Assembly (NCBI RefSeq): GCF_900104245.1
Contig: NZ_FMXN01000007.1
Location: 1-64,000, forward strand
Length of the DNA stretch: 64,000 nucleotides
Origin: Pseudidiomarina indica
GTDB lineage: Bacteria > Pseudomonadota > Gammaproteobacteria > Enterobacterales > Alteromonadaceae
Direction of reading: 5' to 3'
Within the stretch, counting starts at the first letter, position 1; the number at the start of each line of letters is the position of its first letter. Position numbers and translations under genes: made by a program. Below are positions 33,694 to 43,470 of this stretch, piece by piece. Below the pieces are notes generated by a model that saw nothing but the letters and a program-made list of their open reading frames with translations, was not told the origin of the DNA and searched no databases.

Positions 33694-34479
33694 ATGTTGG
33701 TTGTCATATCGCCTGCAAAGAACTTAGATTATGACAGCGTGTTACCAACGACCCAGTATTCGCAACCGCGTTTACTGGGTCGTGCACAACAGCTGATTGA
33801 TAAATGTCAAACGTTAACTCCGCTGCAGTTAAGTCAACTGATGAAAATTAGTGACAAGTTGGCGGGTTTGAATGCGGCACGTTTTGCCGAGTGGCAGCAG
33901 CCATTCACGCCAGAAAATGCACGCCCCGCAATCTATGCGTTTGATGGGGATGTGTATAGCGGTTTAGCAGCAGAAAAGCTGTCGGAAGAAGCAATTTCAT
34001 ATGCGCAGGAACATTTACGCATTTTGTCGGGTCTATACGGTGTATTAAGGCCGCTTGATTTAATGCAGCCTTATCGCTTAGAGATGGGAACGAAGTTGGC
34101 GACCCCCTTTGGTAATAACTTGTACGAGTTTTGGGGGAACGAAATTACTGAGCTTTTGAATCAGGACTTAGCAGCGATTGATTCAGACTTGCTCGTAAAC
34201 CTTGCATCTCAAGAATATTTCTCGAGCGTAAAACCAGCAAACTTGAATGCAACGATCATTACTCCGGTGTTTAAAGACGAGAAGAATGGTCAGTATAAAG
34301 TGATTAGTTTCTGGGCGAAAAAAGCTCGCGGGATGATGGCTCGTTTTATTATGAATGAACGACCACAATCTGTTGCAGATTTGCGCCAGTTTAATAGTGG
34401 CGGGTATCGTTTCAATGCCGACGAATCTACGGCGACAGAATTAGTATTCTATCGTGCTGAACGCGATCAACAATCATAA
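33694..34479 (+). CDS. yaaA: Peroxide-stress protein YaaA
   Basis: From ATG 33694 the product is 261 aa, beginning [15 protein letters not shown] as family members do. An in-frame ATG at 33682 lies too close to the AAGAAGG ribosome site. [34 protein letters not shown] and NLASQEYF are family motifs. In E. coli YaaA lowers free iron under peroxide stress and has a DNA-binding fold. Confidence 0.92.
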   Translation: MLVVISPAKNLDYDSVLPTTQYSQPRLLGRAQQLIDKCQTLTPLQLSQLMKISDKLAGLNAARFAEWQQPFTPENARPAIYAFDGDVYSGLAAEKLSEEAISYAQEHLRILSGLYGVLRPLDLMQPYRLEMGTKLATPFGNNLYEFWGNEITELLNQDLAAIDSDLLVNLASQEYFSSVKPANLNATIITPVFKDEKNGQYKVISFWAKKARGMMARFIMNERPQSVADLRQFNSGGYRFNADESTATELVFYRAERDQQS

Positions 34480-34494
34480 CGAGGAACCAAGGTA

Positions 34495-35364
34495 ATGAGA
34501 GATTTTGGGCATGAATCATCACCATCAGTGACGCCAGCGACATCTAGAAAAACACTATGGGTGTCGTTGATAGTCGTTTTGACGCTTGCCGTTGCTGTGA
34601 TTCTTTGGTTCATGTATGAAAACCAGTCTCAAACACCTTCACAGCCCGTAATTGACGTGGTGGAATCCCATGAAACAGCTGAACCTGAGGTGCCGGTAGA
34701 AGAGCCAGCACCGCTTGTTCAGGAGGTGATTCCACCGGTTGCAGACACCTTAGATTTGGATGAGCCCGCTCCAGCAGAACCCGAAGTCCCGTTGCCCAGC
34801 TTGAATGAAAGTACGGCGGCTGTGTTACAAGAGTTGGTTGAGGCGGAGCAAACCGTCACGCCGTTACAATCCGAACAACTTATCCGTGATGCCGTGGTGT
34901 TTATGGATAACCTGCGTCAAGGCCAAGTGATTCGCGAAAAATCAGTGATTGCGGGCCCGACCGCTGCGTTTCGGGTATTAGAGCAAAACAGCAACGTTTA
35001 TATAGATCCACGCAGCTATGACCGTTACAACACCATCGTGGATTGGTTTGTCAGTTTAGATACAGAAGTTATCATGCAGCTATTTGAACGCTATCAGCCA
35101 CTCATGCGCGAAGCCTTAGCCGAAATAGGCTATCCCGATGAGGAACCAACACAGGTGTTGCTTGAAGCCATTGAGGTGCTCATGCAAACACCCGCAGTAG
35201 GAACGGTGATTGAGCTGAATGATGATAGTGTCATGTATCGTTATGCAGACCCTGCGTTGGAAGCATTACCAGCAGCACAGAAACAAATGCTACGGATGGG
35301 GCCAGACAATATTCGCCGGGTAAAATTAAAACTGACCACCATTCAAGAAGCATTGAAGAAGTAG
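34495..35364 (+). CDS. DUF3014 single-span membrane protein
   Basis: The 289 aa protein has a short cytoplasmic N-terminus, one membrane helix (VSLIVVLTLAVAVILWFMY, residues about 23-42) and an acidic Pro/Glu-rich linker to about residue 100. The globular periplasmic domain has FMDNLRQGQVIREKSVIAGP and YDRYNTIVDWFVSLD, as in DUF3014 proteins. Function is unknown. It lies between yaaA (16 bp) and an acyltransferase gene (7 bp). Confidence 0.75.
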   Translation: MRDFGHESSPSVTPATSRKTLWVSLIVVLTLAVAVILWFMYENQSQTPSQPVIDVVESHETAEPEVPVEEPAPLVQEVIPPVADTLDLDEPAPAEPEVPLPSLNESTAAVLQELVEAEQTVTPLQSEQLIRDAVVFMDNLRQGQVIREKSVIAGPTAAFRVLEQNSNVYIDPRSYDRYNTIVDWFVSLDTEVIMQLFERYQPLMREALAEIGYPDEEPTQVLLEAIEVLMQTPAVGTVIELNDDSVMYRYADPALEALPAAQKQMLRMGPDNIRRVKLKLTTIQEALKK

Positions 35365-35370
35365 TCAGCA

Positions 35371-35979
35371 ATGGCGAACACACCCTTAGATCCCATTCCC
35401 ACGTCTTTACATGGCGACTTCCCACTCCGTGGGAACAGTTTTAGCCGTTGGGTAGGGCGGTTGGGGATGCGTGTATTGGGTGGTTGGCGCATCGAAGGGG
35501 AATTACCGCCAGTTCGTAAAGCCATTTTTCCCGTAGCACCTCACACCTCTAACTGGGACTTTTTTGTTGGTGTGTTTGCCATGTTAGCACTGGGTCTAAA
35601 CCTCAGCTACCTCGGCAAACATACAATTTTCCGCTTCCCAGTGAATGGTATTCTGCGTTGGTTGGGCGGGATCCCTGTGGATCGACGCGCCGCAGGAGGT
35701 GTGGTTGCGCAAATGGTGACACAGTTCAATGAGCGCGAACATCTCATTCTTGCGTTATCACCCGAAGGGACCCGAACGAAAGTTGTTGAGTGGAAAAAAG
35801 GCTTTCTCCACATCGCGAAAGCAGCGCAAGTTCCAGTCATTCCAGTTGCGCTGGATTTTTCCCGTAAAGTGATTGAAATCACCCCGGCAATGATGATTAC
35901 CGGTGAGATTGATGTTGAATTACAACGTGTCAAAGGGGCGGTTGCCCATGCAGTCGGAAAATATCCTGAGCATACGTGA
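35371..35979 (+). CDS. Lysophospholipid acyltransferase family protein
   Basis: The 202 aa protein has the HX4D acyltransferase motif in APHTSNWDFFVG near residue 55 and a glycerol-phosphate-binding-like SPEGTRTKVVEWKKGF near residue 130. It is shorter than PlsC and close to the small bacterial family often annotated as 1-acylglycerol-3-phosphate acyltransferase. The acyl acceptor is not certain. Confidence 0.8.
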   Translation: MANTPLDPIPTSLHGDFPLRGNSFSRWVGRLGMRVLGGWRIEGELPPVRKAIFPVAPHTSNWDFFVGVFAMLALGLNLSYLGKHTIFRFPVNGILRWLGGIPVDRRAAGGVVAQMVTQFNEREHLILALSPEGTRTKVVEWKKGFLHIAKAAQVPVIPVALDFSRKVIEITPAMMITGEIDVELQRVKGAVAHAVGKYPEHT

Positions 35980-35991
35980 TGCGTTAAAATG

Positions 35992-36000
35992 TGCTATTAT
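35992..36000 (+). promoter_or_regulatory. Extended -10 promoter of ribH
   Basis: TGCTATTAT matches the extended -10 form TGnTATAAT with one mismatch, 30 bp before the ribH start. A T-rich leader and AAAAGGA ribosome site follow. Confidence 0.5.
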
Positions 36001-36029
36001 CGTGCAGATTTTTTGAAAAGGATCAAACC

Positions 36030-36494
36030 ATGAAAATCATTGAAGGTGGAATTGCTGCGCCAGGCAAAAAGTTTGCGATTGTTGTATCGCGGTTTAATCA
36101 TTTTGTGGTGGACAGTTTGTTAAACGGTGCGTTAACAACGCTCAAGCATTACGGACAAGTGAGTGATGAAGATATCACTGTTGTGCGTGTGCCGGGTGCT
36201 TATGAAATTCCGTTAACGGTCAAAAAGTTAGCCAAGTCAGGGCGCTACGATGCCGTGATTGCGATTGGTGCCGTGATTCGTGGTGGAACGCCGCACTTCG
36301 ACTTTGTGGCAGGGGAAAGTAATAGCGGTTTAGGGCGCGTTGCGCTTGAGCATGAAATTCCTGTCGCATTTGGAATTATTACCACCGACTCCATTGAGCA
36401 AGCCATTGAACGCAGCGGTACGAAAGCCGGCAACAAAGGTGCAGAAGCAGCCTTGAGTGCGCTCGAAATGGTCAATGTTTTGAGTCAAATTTAA
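36030..36494 (+). CDS. ribH: 6,7-dimethyl-8-ribityllumazine synthase
   Basis: The 154 aa protein has [51 protein letters not shown] and [13 protein letters not shown], matching the whole family. It catalyses the last-but-one step of riboflavin synthesis. It is followed by nusB after 11 bp, as in many gammaproteobacteria. Confidence 0.96.
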   Translation: MKIIEGGIAAPGKKFAIVVSRFNHFVVDSLLNGALTTLKHYGQVSDEDITVVRVPGAYEIPLTVKKLAKSGRYDAVIAIGAVIRGGTPHFDFVAGESNSGLGRVALEHEIPVAFGIITTDSIEQAIERSGTKAGNKGAEAALSALEMVNVLSQI

Positions 36495-36505
36495 GAGAGA
36501 ATTGA

Positions 36506-36925
36506 ATGAAACCAGCGGCCCGTCGTCGAGCAAGAAAACTTGCCGTACAAGCCATTTACTCATGGCAAATGTCTCAGAACAGCATGAGTGATATCGAAGT
36601 TCAGTATTTAACTGAAAATGATACCAGTAAACTTGATGTGGATTATTTCCTCGCACTGGTACGTGGTGTTGCAGGACAAGCTGTCGCACTGGATCAAGCC
36701 TTGGAGCCTTTTCTTGATCGCCCACTCAAAGATCTCGACCAGGTTGAACGCGCCGTGTTGCGGTTAGCAGCGTTTGAATTGCGAGAGCGGCCAGATGTGC
36801 CGTTTAAGGTAGCGATTAACGAGGCAATTGAACTCGCCAAAGCCTTTGGTGCAGACGACAGTCATCGCTTTGTCAACGGGGTGTTGGATAAGGCCGTTAG
36901 CACCTTGCGTCCCGTACGCCAATAA
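36506..36925 (+). CDS. nusB: Transcription antitermination factor NusB
   Basis: The 139 aa helical protein starts [20 protein letters not shown] and has [22 protein letters not shown] and [24 protein letters not shown], characteristic of NusB. It acts with NusE and others at rRNA boxA sites. Confidence 0.96.
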   Translation: MKPAARRRARKLAVQAIYSWQMSQNSMSDIEVQYLTENDTSKLDVDYFLALVRGVAGQAVALDQALEPFLDRPLKDLDQVERAVLRLAAFELRERPDVPFKVAINEAIELAKAFGADDSHRFVNGVLDKAVSTLRPVRQ

Positions 36926-36939
36926 CGCAGAGCATTGCT

Positions 36940-37941
36940 ATGGCCGCTGGTGAGTTCGACCTAATCGCAACCTATTTTACCCATCGGTATCCTACTCGCG
37001 GAGATGTGGATACCGGTGTCGGTGATGATGGTGCCGTGCTGCAAGTGCCAGCGAATTCAGAGTTGGTGGTGGTGACGGATACCTTAGTCGAAGGTGTTCA
37101 CTTTGATCACTATACGCCAGCGCGTGCCATTGGCCATAAAGCGGTTGCTGTTAACTTGAGTGATTTAGCGGCCATGGGCGCAGAGCCAGCCTGGATTAGT
37201 TTGGCCTTGACGCTGCCAACGTTTGATGACGAATGGCTCACTGGATTTGCCAACGGTTTACGTGAAATTTGTGATTATTACCAATGCCAATTAATTGGTG
37301 GGGATACCACCCGTGGGCCGTTGACGATTACCGTGACAGCTCATGGCTTTGTACCGACCGGAAAGGCACTGCGTCGCAGTGGAGCGAAACCTGGGGATTG
37401 GATTTATGTGAGCGGTGCTTTAGGCGATGCTGGGTTAGCACTGGCAGGCATGCAGCAACGACAAAAAATAACTCCAGATTATCAACGGCGTTTGAATGAA
37501 CGCTTGTTTTTTCCTGCCCCACGAGTTGCGCTGGGCCAATCCTTACGAGGGATTGCTAGTAGTGCAATCGATGTTTCGGATGGCTTGCTCGCCGATTTAC
37601 GCCATATCCTCACTGCTTCTCAAGTAGGCGCTCGCATTGATGTGGACGAACTCCCGTTATCCCTAGCGTTAACGGAAAGCTTATCGGAAGCCGATGCATT
37701 TCGCTATGCCCTGACCAGTGGTGAAGATTTTGAACTCTTATTTACGGTTCCAGAAGCGCAACGAGGTGTGTTTGATACTGTCATTGCGCACGCCGCCCAA
37801 AAGCCTGTATGTATTGGTCGAGTGACCAATGATGCTGGCGCGATCCAACTGCTTTACGCTGGGGAGCCCTGGTCGTTCCCAGCAGATGCTGCTTACGGTT
37901 TTGATCATTTCCAGCAGCCGACGGCTGAGTCGGAGACTTAA
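36940..37941 (+). CDS. thiL: Thiamine-monophosphate kinase
   Basis: The 333 aa protein has DTGVGDDGAVLQVP, VVTDTLVEGVHF, AVNLSDLAAMGA and SSAIDVSDGLLADL, the metal- and ATP-binding motifs of ThiL. It makes thiamine diphosphate. Confidence 0.95.
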   Translation: MAAGEFDLIATYFTHRYPTRGDVDTGVGDDGAVLQVPANSELVVVTDTLVEGVHFDHYTPARAIGHKAVAVNLSDLAAMGAEPAWISLALTLPTFDDEWLTGFANGLREICDYYQCQLIGGDTTRGPLTITVTAHGFVPTGKALRRSGAKPGDWIYVSGALGDAGLALAGMQQRQKITPDYQRRLNERLFFPAPRVALGQSLRGIASSAIDVSDGLLADLRHILTASQVGARIDVDELPLSLALTESLSEADAFRYALTSGEDFELLFTVPEAQRGVFDTVIAHAAQKPVCIGRVTNDAGAIQLLYAGEPWSFPADAAYGFDHFQQPTAESET

Positions 37942-37944
37942 TTC

Positions 37945-38415
37945 GTGCGAACTATGTTACGCCACCCCATTCATTTCCTTGCTCTTGGATTTGGCAGTGG
38001 GCTTGCTCCCAAAGCGCCGGGAACCTTTGGTACCTTAGCTGCTATTCCTTTGGTCTGGTTGATGCAATGCTTGAGCTTGACCGGTTATGTGGTGGTCACG
38101 CTAGTTGCGGCAATACTGGGGTTCTGGATTTGCCAATATACGGCAAAAGCATTAGGCGTTCATGACCATCCTGCCATTGTTTGGGATGAAATCGTGGGTT
38201 ACATGGTGGCGATGATCGCGCTACCTTTTACCTGGTATAACGTGTTGTTAGCCTTTGTGCTATTCCGGCTGTTTGACATTTTGAAGCCAGGGCCGATAGG
38301 TTGGTGTGATAGAAAACTTACCGGTGGCGCTGGCATCATGGTGGATGATGTGCTGGCCGGGGTGGCCAGCACAATTGTATTACACCTTGGCCATGCGGCG
38401 TTGAATCTGGGCTAA
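37945..38415 (+). CDS. pgpA: Phosphatidylglycerophosphatase A
   Basis: The frame opens at GTG 37945, 3 bp after thiL; ATG 37954 is an alternative start. The 156 aa membrane protein has [30 protein letters not shown] and [20 protein letters not shown], the PgpA signature. It dephosphorylates PGP to phosphatidylglycerol. The last 36 bp overlap the convergent dxs gene. Confidence 0.93.
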   Translation: MRTMLRHPIHFLALGFGSGLAPKAPGTFGTLAAIPLVWLMQCLSLTGYVVVTLVAAILGFWICQYTAKALGVHDHPAIVWDEIVGYMVAMIALPFTWYNVLLAFVLFRLFDILKPGPIGWCDRKLTGGAGIMVDDVLAGVASTIVLHLGHAALNLG

Positions 38416-40260
38416 AATACCAGCTTTATCAAGCTCAAGTTCAGCTCGAATTTCATCTTGGGTACCATGCTTAATAAAGACATCGGGTAGCCCAAGATGG
38501 AGCACTTGCACATGATGACCTTGCTGCGCTAAGTACTCACTGACAGCGCTTCCTGCGCCCCCTGCAATCGCTCCTTCTTCAAGCGTGACCAAGAGTTCGT
38601 GTTGACTTGCCAACTGCTCAATCAGCTCGTGATCCAACGGCTTCACAAAACGCATGTCAGCCACACTGGCATTTAAGGTTTCAGCACATTTGAGTGCATC
38701 TCCTAACCAAGTGCCGAAGTTCAAAATTGCCACGCCTTCGCCTTCGCGAACCAGTCGGCCTTTGCCAATTTCCAGTTGCTGCATGACGGCATCATAAGGC
38801 ACTCCAACGCCATTACCACGTGGATAACGGACAGCCGCAGGGCCTTGATAAAGATGCCCCGTATAGAGCATGTTGCGGCATTCATTTTCGTCACTGGGGG
38901 TCATAATGACCATGTTAGGCACACAGCGCATGTAACTGATATCAAACGCGCCTTGGTGCGTAGGGCCATCAGCGCCAACAATTCCAGCTCGGTCAATGGC
39001 AAATAGCACAGGTAATTCTTGCATGGCGACGTCGTGGATTAATTGATCGTAACCACGCTGCAAAAAGGTCGAATAAATAGCGACCACTGGATGATAACCA
39101 CCAATGGCCAAGCCCGCCCCGAACGTCACGGCATGTTGCTCAGCAATGGCTACATCGAAATATTGATCGGGGTACTTTTGAGAGAACTCAACCATTCCAG
39201 AGCCTTCGCGCATGGCCGGTGTGACCGCCATCAGCTTGGGATCTTGTGCTGCCATGTCACACAGCCAATCCCCAAATACTTGCGAATAGGACGGTGTTTT
39301 AGGGGCAGATGTCGGAAGTGAAGTGGTGCTTGGATCGAATTTAGGCACCCCATGATAACCAATGGGATCTTTTTCGGCCGGCGCGTAGCCTTTTCCTTTG
39401 CGTGTCACAATGTGTAAGAATTGAGGCCCCTTGAGATGGCGCATATTGCGCAATGTTTGCACCAACAAGTTCACATTGTGTCCGTCAATTGGGCCAATGT
39501 AGTTAAACCCTAATTCTTCAAAAATAATTCCCGGCGTCACAATGCCTTTCATGTGCTCTTCAGCACGGCTTGCTAGTTGTGAAATGCTCGGCATGCCTTG
39601 CAGCAAACGCTTGCCGCCTTCACGAATTGAGGTATAAAAGTTGCTAGAGAGGACACGCGCTAAATGGTTGTTTAATGCCCCCACGTTTTCTGAAATCGAC
39701 ATTTCGTTGTCATTCAGAATCACCAACATATCTGGCTTGATATCGCCGGCATGGTTCATGGCTTCAAACGCCATCCCCGCAGTGATGGCGCCATCACCAA
39801 TCACGGCGACCACTTTTTGCTGGCTATGATTGCGTTGGGCGGCAATTGCCATGCCCAAGGCGGCACTAATGGAGGTACTGGAGTGACCAACACTTAAGGT
39901 GTCGTATTCACTTTCTGGGCGCCATGGAAACGGATGCAGTCCATTTTTTTGCCGAATGGTATGCATGGCCTCTTTGCGGCCAGTCAAAATTTTATGTGGG
40001 TACGCTTGATGCCCCACGTCCCACACGATTTGGTCGTATGGCGTGGCGTAGACGTAATGCAACGCGACAGTTAATTCAACGGTGCCAAGTCCTGAGGCCA
40101 AATGACCACTACTTTGGCTGACAGACTTTAATAGAAACTCACGAACCTCACCGCATAACTGCGGTAACTGCCGCTCGTTTAATAAACGAACATCGGCAGG
40201 TGTGTTAATGCTGTCCAATAACTTGGTTGGCGCATTAGAGTGACTACGAGTTGACGACAT
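38380..40260 (-). CDS. dxs: 1-deoxy-D-xylulose-5-phosphate synthase
   Basis: The 626 aa protein has thiamine-diphosphate-binding [18 protein letters not shown] near residue 155 and transketolase-like middle and C-terminal domains ([18 protein letters not shown]). It is the first enzyme of the MEP isoprenoid pathway. It follows ispA after 3 bp in the unit xseB-ispA-dxs. Confidence 0.97.
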   Translation of the reverse strand: MSSTRSHSNAPTKLLDSINTPADVRLLNERQLPQLCGEVREFLLKSVSQSSGHLASGLGTVELTVALHYVYATPYDQIVWDVGHQAYPHKILTGRKEAMHTIRQKNGLHPFPWRPESEYDTLSVGHSSTSISAALGMAIAAQRNHSQQKVVAVIGDGAITAGMAFEAMNHAGDIKPDMLVILNDNEMSISENVGALNNHLARVLSSNFYTSIREGGKRLLQGMPSISQLASRAEEHMKGIVTPGIIFEELGFNYIGPIDGHNVNLLVQTLRNMRHLKGPQFLHIVTRKGKGYAPAEKDPIGYHGVPKFDPSTTSLPTSAPKTPSYSQVFGDWLCDMAAQDPKLMAVTPAMREGSGMVEFSQKYPDQYFDVAIAEQHAVTFGAGLAIGGYHPVVAIYSTFLQRGYDQLIHDVAMQELPVLFAIDRAGIVGADGPTHQGAFDISYMRCVPNMVIMTPSDENECRNMLYTGHLYQGPAAVRYPRGNGVGVPYDAVMQQLEIGKGRLVREGEGVAILNFGTWLGDALKCAETLNASVADMRFVKPLDHELIEQLASQHELLVTLEEGAIAGGAGSAVSEYLAQQGHHVQVLHLGLPDVFIKHGTQDEIRAELELDKAGILAQIQRRMAKV

Positions 40261-40263
40261 GAA

Positions 40264-41154
40264 TTAATGATCCCGGTTCAGCAAATGGTCAGCGAATGCT
40301 GCTAATAATTCGGTATTGTAAGAAATTTTGGTAAGGGCATGAAGCGCTTTCTGGTGGAATTCCTGTAAACGCTGCTGTGCTCCGTCCAAACCTAAGAGTG
40401 TAACATAAGTGGATTTATTTGCCTCTGCATCGCTTCCTTTCGTCTTGCCTAGAGCGATGGTATTACCGATCACGTCGAGCATGTCATCTCGTACTTGAAA
40501 CGCTAAGCCTAAATAGTAAGCAAAGTCATCGAAATGTTGGCGGAAGGGCTGGGCATCATCACCCCCAGCAAGCACCCCTAGAACGACGGCCGCCCGAATT
40601 AAATCGCCGGTTTTGTGTTCATGAATGCGAGCGAGCTCGGGTTCGGCAAGGTGAGTGGCACCTGTAGCGGCTAAATCAAGTGCTTGCCCGCCACACATGC
40701 CGTGGTCTCCACTGGCTTTCGCGAGCACATGAATCATGGCTAACTGGCGGCTTGGATCGACGGCGAGTTGGGGGGAGCTCAATAATTCGAACGCCAGAGT
40801 TTGTAAGGCATCCCCGGCCAAAATAGCGGTAGCTTCATCAAACGCGACATGACACGTTGGGTGCCCTCGACGCAACTGGTCATCATCCATTGCGGGGAGA
40901 TCATCATGGATTAACGAATATGCATGAATGCATTCTACTGCGGCTGCAGCCCGCAACACGACATCTGGGTGAGCGCCACATAATTGACCGACTGCTTGGG
41001 TTAGGAATGGGCGGACACGCTTGCCACCCAAGACCAGCGCATAATGCATGGCTTCATTTAACCGGGGGGCAACGGCAGGACGTTGCTGTAGCAAGTCATG
41101 CAGGTACTGGTTGATCTGTTGTTTCGACTGGTCCAATAGTTCTTGCAGATTCAC
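40264..41154 (-). CDS. ispA: Farnesyl diphosphate synthase
   Basis: The 296 aa protein has the first aspartate-rich motif [10 protein letters not shown] near residue 85, GKRVRPFL, and the second DDMLDVIGN near residue 225. It condenses isoprenyl units made through Dxs. The start overlaps the xseB stop by 4 bp. Confidence 0.96.
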   Translation of the reverse strand: MNLQELLDQSKQQINQYLHDLLQQRPAVAPRLNEAMHYALVLGGKRVRPFLTQAVGQLCGAHPDVVLRAAAAVECIHAYSLIHDDLPAMDDDQLRRGHPTCHVAFDEATAILAGDALQTLAFELLSSPQLAVDPSRQLAMIHVLAKASGDHGMCGGQALDLAATGATHLAEPELARIHEHKTGDLIRAAVVLGVLAGGDDAQPFRQHFDDFAYYLGLAFQVRDDMLDVIGNTIALGKTKGSDAEANKSTYVTLLGLDGAQQRLQEFHQKALHALTKISYNTELLAAFADHLLNRDH

Positions 41155-41387
41155 GCCTCATCCTCGGCAGCCTGTTGAAATGGGACTAAGACTTCTTGCC
41201 CTTGTTGCTGTAGCAATTGTGCTACTTTTTGCTCGGCCTGTTGCAGTTTTTGTTGGCTTAAACGGGAGAGCTTCACCGCTTGCTCAAACTGAGCGAGCGC
41301 CTGCTCAAGAGGGAGTTCGCCTTGCTCCAGCTGAACGACAATTTTTTCTAGCTGTTGCATGGCTTGTTCAAATGATAAATCACTCAT
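41151..41387 (-). CDS. xseB: Exodeoxyribonuclease VII small subunit
   Basis: Start chosen at 41387 ([20 protein letters not shown]), giving 78 aa, the usual XseB length. The longer frame from 41456 would add an atypical Cys-containing tail. The product is a helical hairpin with [21 protein letters not shown]. The large subunit XseA is encoded elsewhere in this window (58390-59739). Confidence 0.93.
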   Translation of the reverse strand: MSDLSFEQAMQQLEKIVVQLEQGELPLEQALAQFEQAVKLSRLSQQKLQQAEQKVAQLLQQQGQEVLVPFQQAAEDEA

Positions 41388-41439
41388 AAGATAGGCGACC
41401 TCATTGGGGCATGAAATGATGGCGCACAAGTTACCCTGA

Positions 41440-41468
41440 TTACGAAGTGTCGTCAAATTTGGTATAAT
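41440..41468 (+). promoter_or_regulatory. Promoter of thiI
   Basis: -35-like TTACGA (41440-41445) and a consensus -10 TATAAT (41463-41468) are 17 bp apart, 46 bp before the thiI start. Confidence 0.6.
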
Positions 41469-41514
41469 GTCGCGTCCCTTACTTTAGCTCAACGATGGTC
41501 TCAAAAATACTCGC

Positions 41515-42996
41515 ATGAAATTTACAGTTCGACTCCACGCAGAAATCACGATTAAAAGTAACGGTGTTCGCAAAAGATATGGCAAGTTGTTGGTTAATAA
41601 CTTGAAAAGTATCTTCCAACGACAAGGAATCAAGGCCAAAGCGATTTGGTGTTGGGACCGAATTGAGGTGGTAGTCGCACCCGATGCAGAATTGCAAAAA
41701 GAACAAATCATCGAGTTGCTGCAGCGTGTGCCGGGTATTTCTTGGTTCAGTGAGTCTCACGAAATGCCATTGCCTGAAGGAAACCCTACCGATTTTGTGC
41801 CAATTGCTGAATTGGTCGTGGCCTGTTGGCAACCTGTCGTGACAGGGCAAAGTTTTGCGGTGCGAGTAAAGCGTAAAGGGGAGCATCCGTTCCGCTCATT
41901 GGATCTTGAGCGTTACTTAGGGGGTGCATTGTTACGCCACTGTGCGGATTCTCGAGTGAATTTAAAACGCCCTGATGTTGAGGTACGGGTTGAAGTCGAT
42001 CGGGATATCGTGCGGGTGTTTGGCGATAAAATTCAAGGGCTAGGTGGCTTTCCGCTACCGACTCAAGAAACCGTCTTAAGTTTATTATCCGGCGGTTTCG
42101 ACTCCAGTGTTGCAAGTTTTCAGCTGATTCGTCGTGGTGCACGGGTCCATTTTTGCTTTTTTAATTTAGGCGGTGCGCAACATGAAACCGGTGTCCGGCA
42201 AACTGCGTATTATCTCTGGCAGCAGTATGCGAGTTCGCATCCACTTAAATTCATTAGTGTGGATTTTGCACCAATTGTCGAAGAGATTTTGACGAAAGTT
42301 GATCATGGGTTGATGGGAGTCGTATTAAAACGACAAATGCTGCGGGCGGCGGAACGGGTTGCGGACAAGTTGAATACGGCTGCAATCGTGACCGGAGAAG
42401 CGTTAGGGCAAGTTTCGAGTCAAACCCTGAGCAACCTCAGTGTGATTGACGAAGCCACTCGAAAACTGGTGCTACGCCCATTAATTACCACCGATAAACA
42501 AGATATTATCAATTTGGCGGACCAAATTGGCACAGGTGATCTAGCTCGGAGCATGCCAGAATATTGTGGCGTCATTTCGAATAAACCCACGGTAAAAGCG
42601 AAACGAGACGATCTTGAGCGGGTTGAAAGCCTATTGGATGCGAGTTTGCTTGATCAAGTTGTTTGCCAAGCAAAAGTTGAAGAAGTAAGCCAGATTGGCG
42701 CAACCCTAGAGAGTCGGGTCGAGCAGTATCATGAAGTACGTGACGTCGATACAGCCATTCATGAAATTGTCGATATCCGTAGTCAAGATGAGGTTGAGCG
42801 AAAGCCCTTTGTTGCTCCTCATGATGGGGTTGTGGTTCGGCATATTCCATTTTTTAAATTAGCGACAGCCTTTGCACAATTAGATCAAGGTAAAACCTAT
42901 TTACTCTATTGCGATAAAGGAGTAATGAGTAAACTTCAAGCCTTGTACTTGCAGGAACAAGGCGTGACTAATGTGGCGGTTTATCAGCCTCGCTAA
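41515..42996 (+). CDS. thiI: tRNA 4-thiouridine synthase ThiI
   Basis: The 493 aa protein has an N-terminal ferredoxin-like/THUMP part, the PP-loop LLSGGFDSSVASF near residue 185, and a C-terminal rhodanese-like domain with LLYCDKGVMSKLQALYL carrying the persulfide Cys. This full-length form with rhodanese domain serves both s4U8 in tRNA and thiazole sulfur transfer. Confidence 0.96.
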   Translation: MKFTVRLHAEITIKSNGVRKRYGKLLVNNLKSIFQRQGIKAKAIWCWDRIEVVVAPDAELQKEQIIELLQRVPGISWFSESHEMPLPEGNPTDFVPIAELVVACWQPVVTGQSFAVRVKRKGEHPFRSLDLERYLGGALLRHCADSRVNLKRPDVEVRVEVDRDIVRVFGDKIQGLGGFPLPTQETVLSLLSGGFDSSVASFQLIRRGARVHFCFFNLGGAQHETGVRQTAYYLWQQYASSHPLKFISVDFAPIVEEILTKVDHGLMGVVLKRQMLRAAERVADKLNTAAIVTGEALGQVSSQTLSNLSVIDEATRKLVLRPLITTDKQDIINLADQIGTGDLARSMPEYCGVISNKPTVKAKRDDLERVESLLDASLLDQVVCQAKVEEVSQIGATLESRVEQYHEVRDVDTAIHEIVDIRSQDEVERKPFVAPHDGVVVRHIPFFKLATAFAQLDQGKTYLLYCDKGVMSKLQALYLQEQGVTNVAVYQPR

Positions 42997-43038
42997 CGAC
43001 ACACTATTTTTATTGGACGTTGATAAGGGATAAACGGA

Positions 43039-43428
43039 ATGATCTCAAGAAATGTAGCTCGAATTATCTTTTTGTTGCTGTTGATTGCGCTGTCAGCTGC
43101 ATTTCTGATGCAAGTGTCAACGGGGGCCGTGCCGCGGTTTGAACATGCCGATAAAGTGGTCCATTTTGGTGCGTTCTTTGTCTTGGCATTGACCTTTCAT
43201 CGCGCCTTTCCGATCCCAATTTGGGCCGCGTTGATTGTCTTAACGCTGTATGGTGTTGCGATTGAGTGGTTGCAGGGAATGCTGCCCTATCGGGATGCCA
43301 GCTTGGGTGATTTAGTCGCGGATGCCTTAGGGGCTGCCGCGTATTATGCCATCGCGTATTGGTACTATCGCCGACAGAAAAAGGGGCGTGTGCAGAACCT
43401 GAACGGGGTGAATGAACTGCAAAAATAA
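43039..43428 (+). CDS. VanZ-family membrane protein
   Basis: The 129 aa protein has three or four membrane helices with the VanZ pattern DKVVHFGAFFVLAL, AIEWLQGMLPYRDASLGDLV, ADALGA. The role is unknown in Gram-negatives. It ends before a palindrome and the convergent srmB. Confidence 0.8.
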   Translation: MISRNVARIIFLLLLIALSAAFLMQVSTGAVPRFEHADKVVHFGAFFVLALTFHRAFPIPIWAALIVLTLYGVAIEWLQGMLPYRDASLGDLVADALGAAAYYAIAYWYYRRQKKGRVQNLNGVNELQK

Positions 43429-43440
43429 AGTGCTGTGGTA

Positions 43441-43464
43441 TTGCAGGGGAGAGCTCCCCTGCAA
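43441..43464. terminator. Perfect 10-bp hairpin between vanZ-like gene and srmB
   Basis: TTGCAGGGGA, loop GAGC, TCCCCTGCAA lies between two convergent stops. There is no clear T run, so it is called from position and stability. Confidence 0.6.
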
Positions 43465-43470
43465 CCTAAA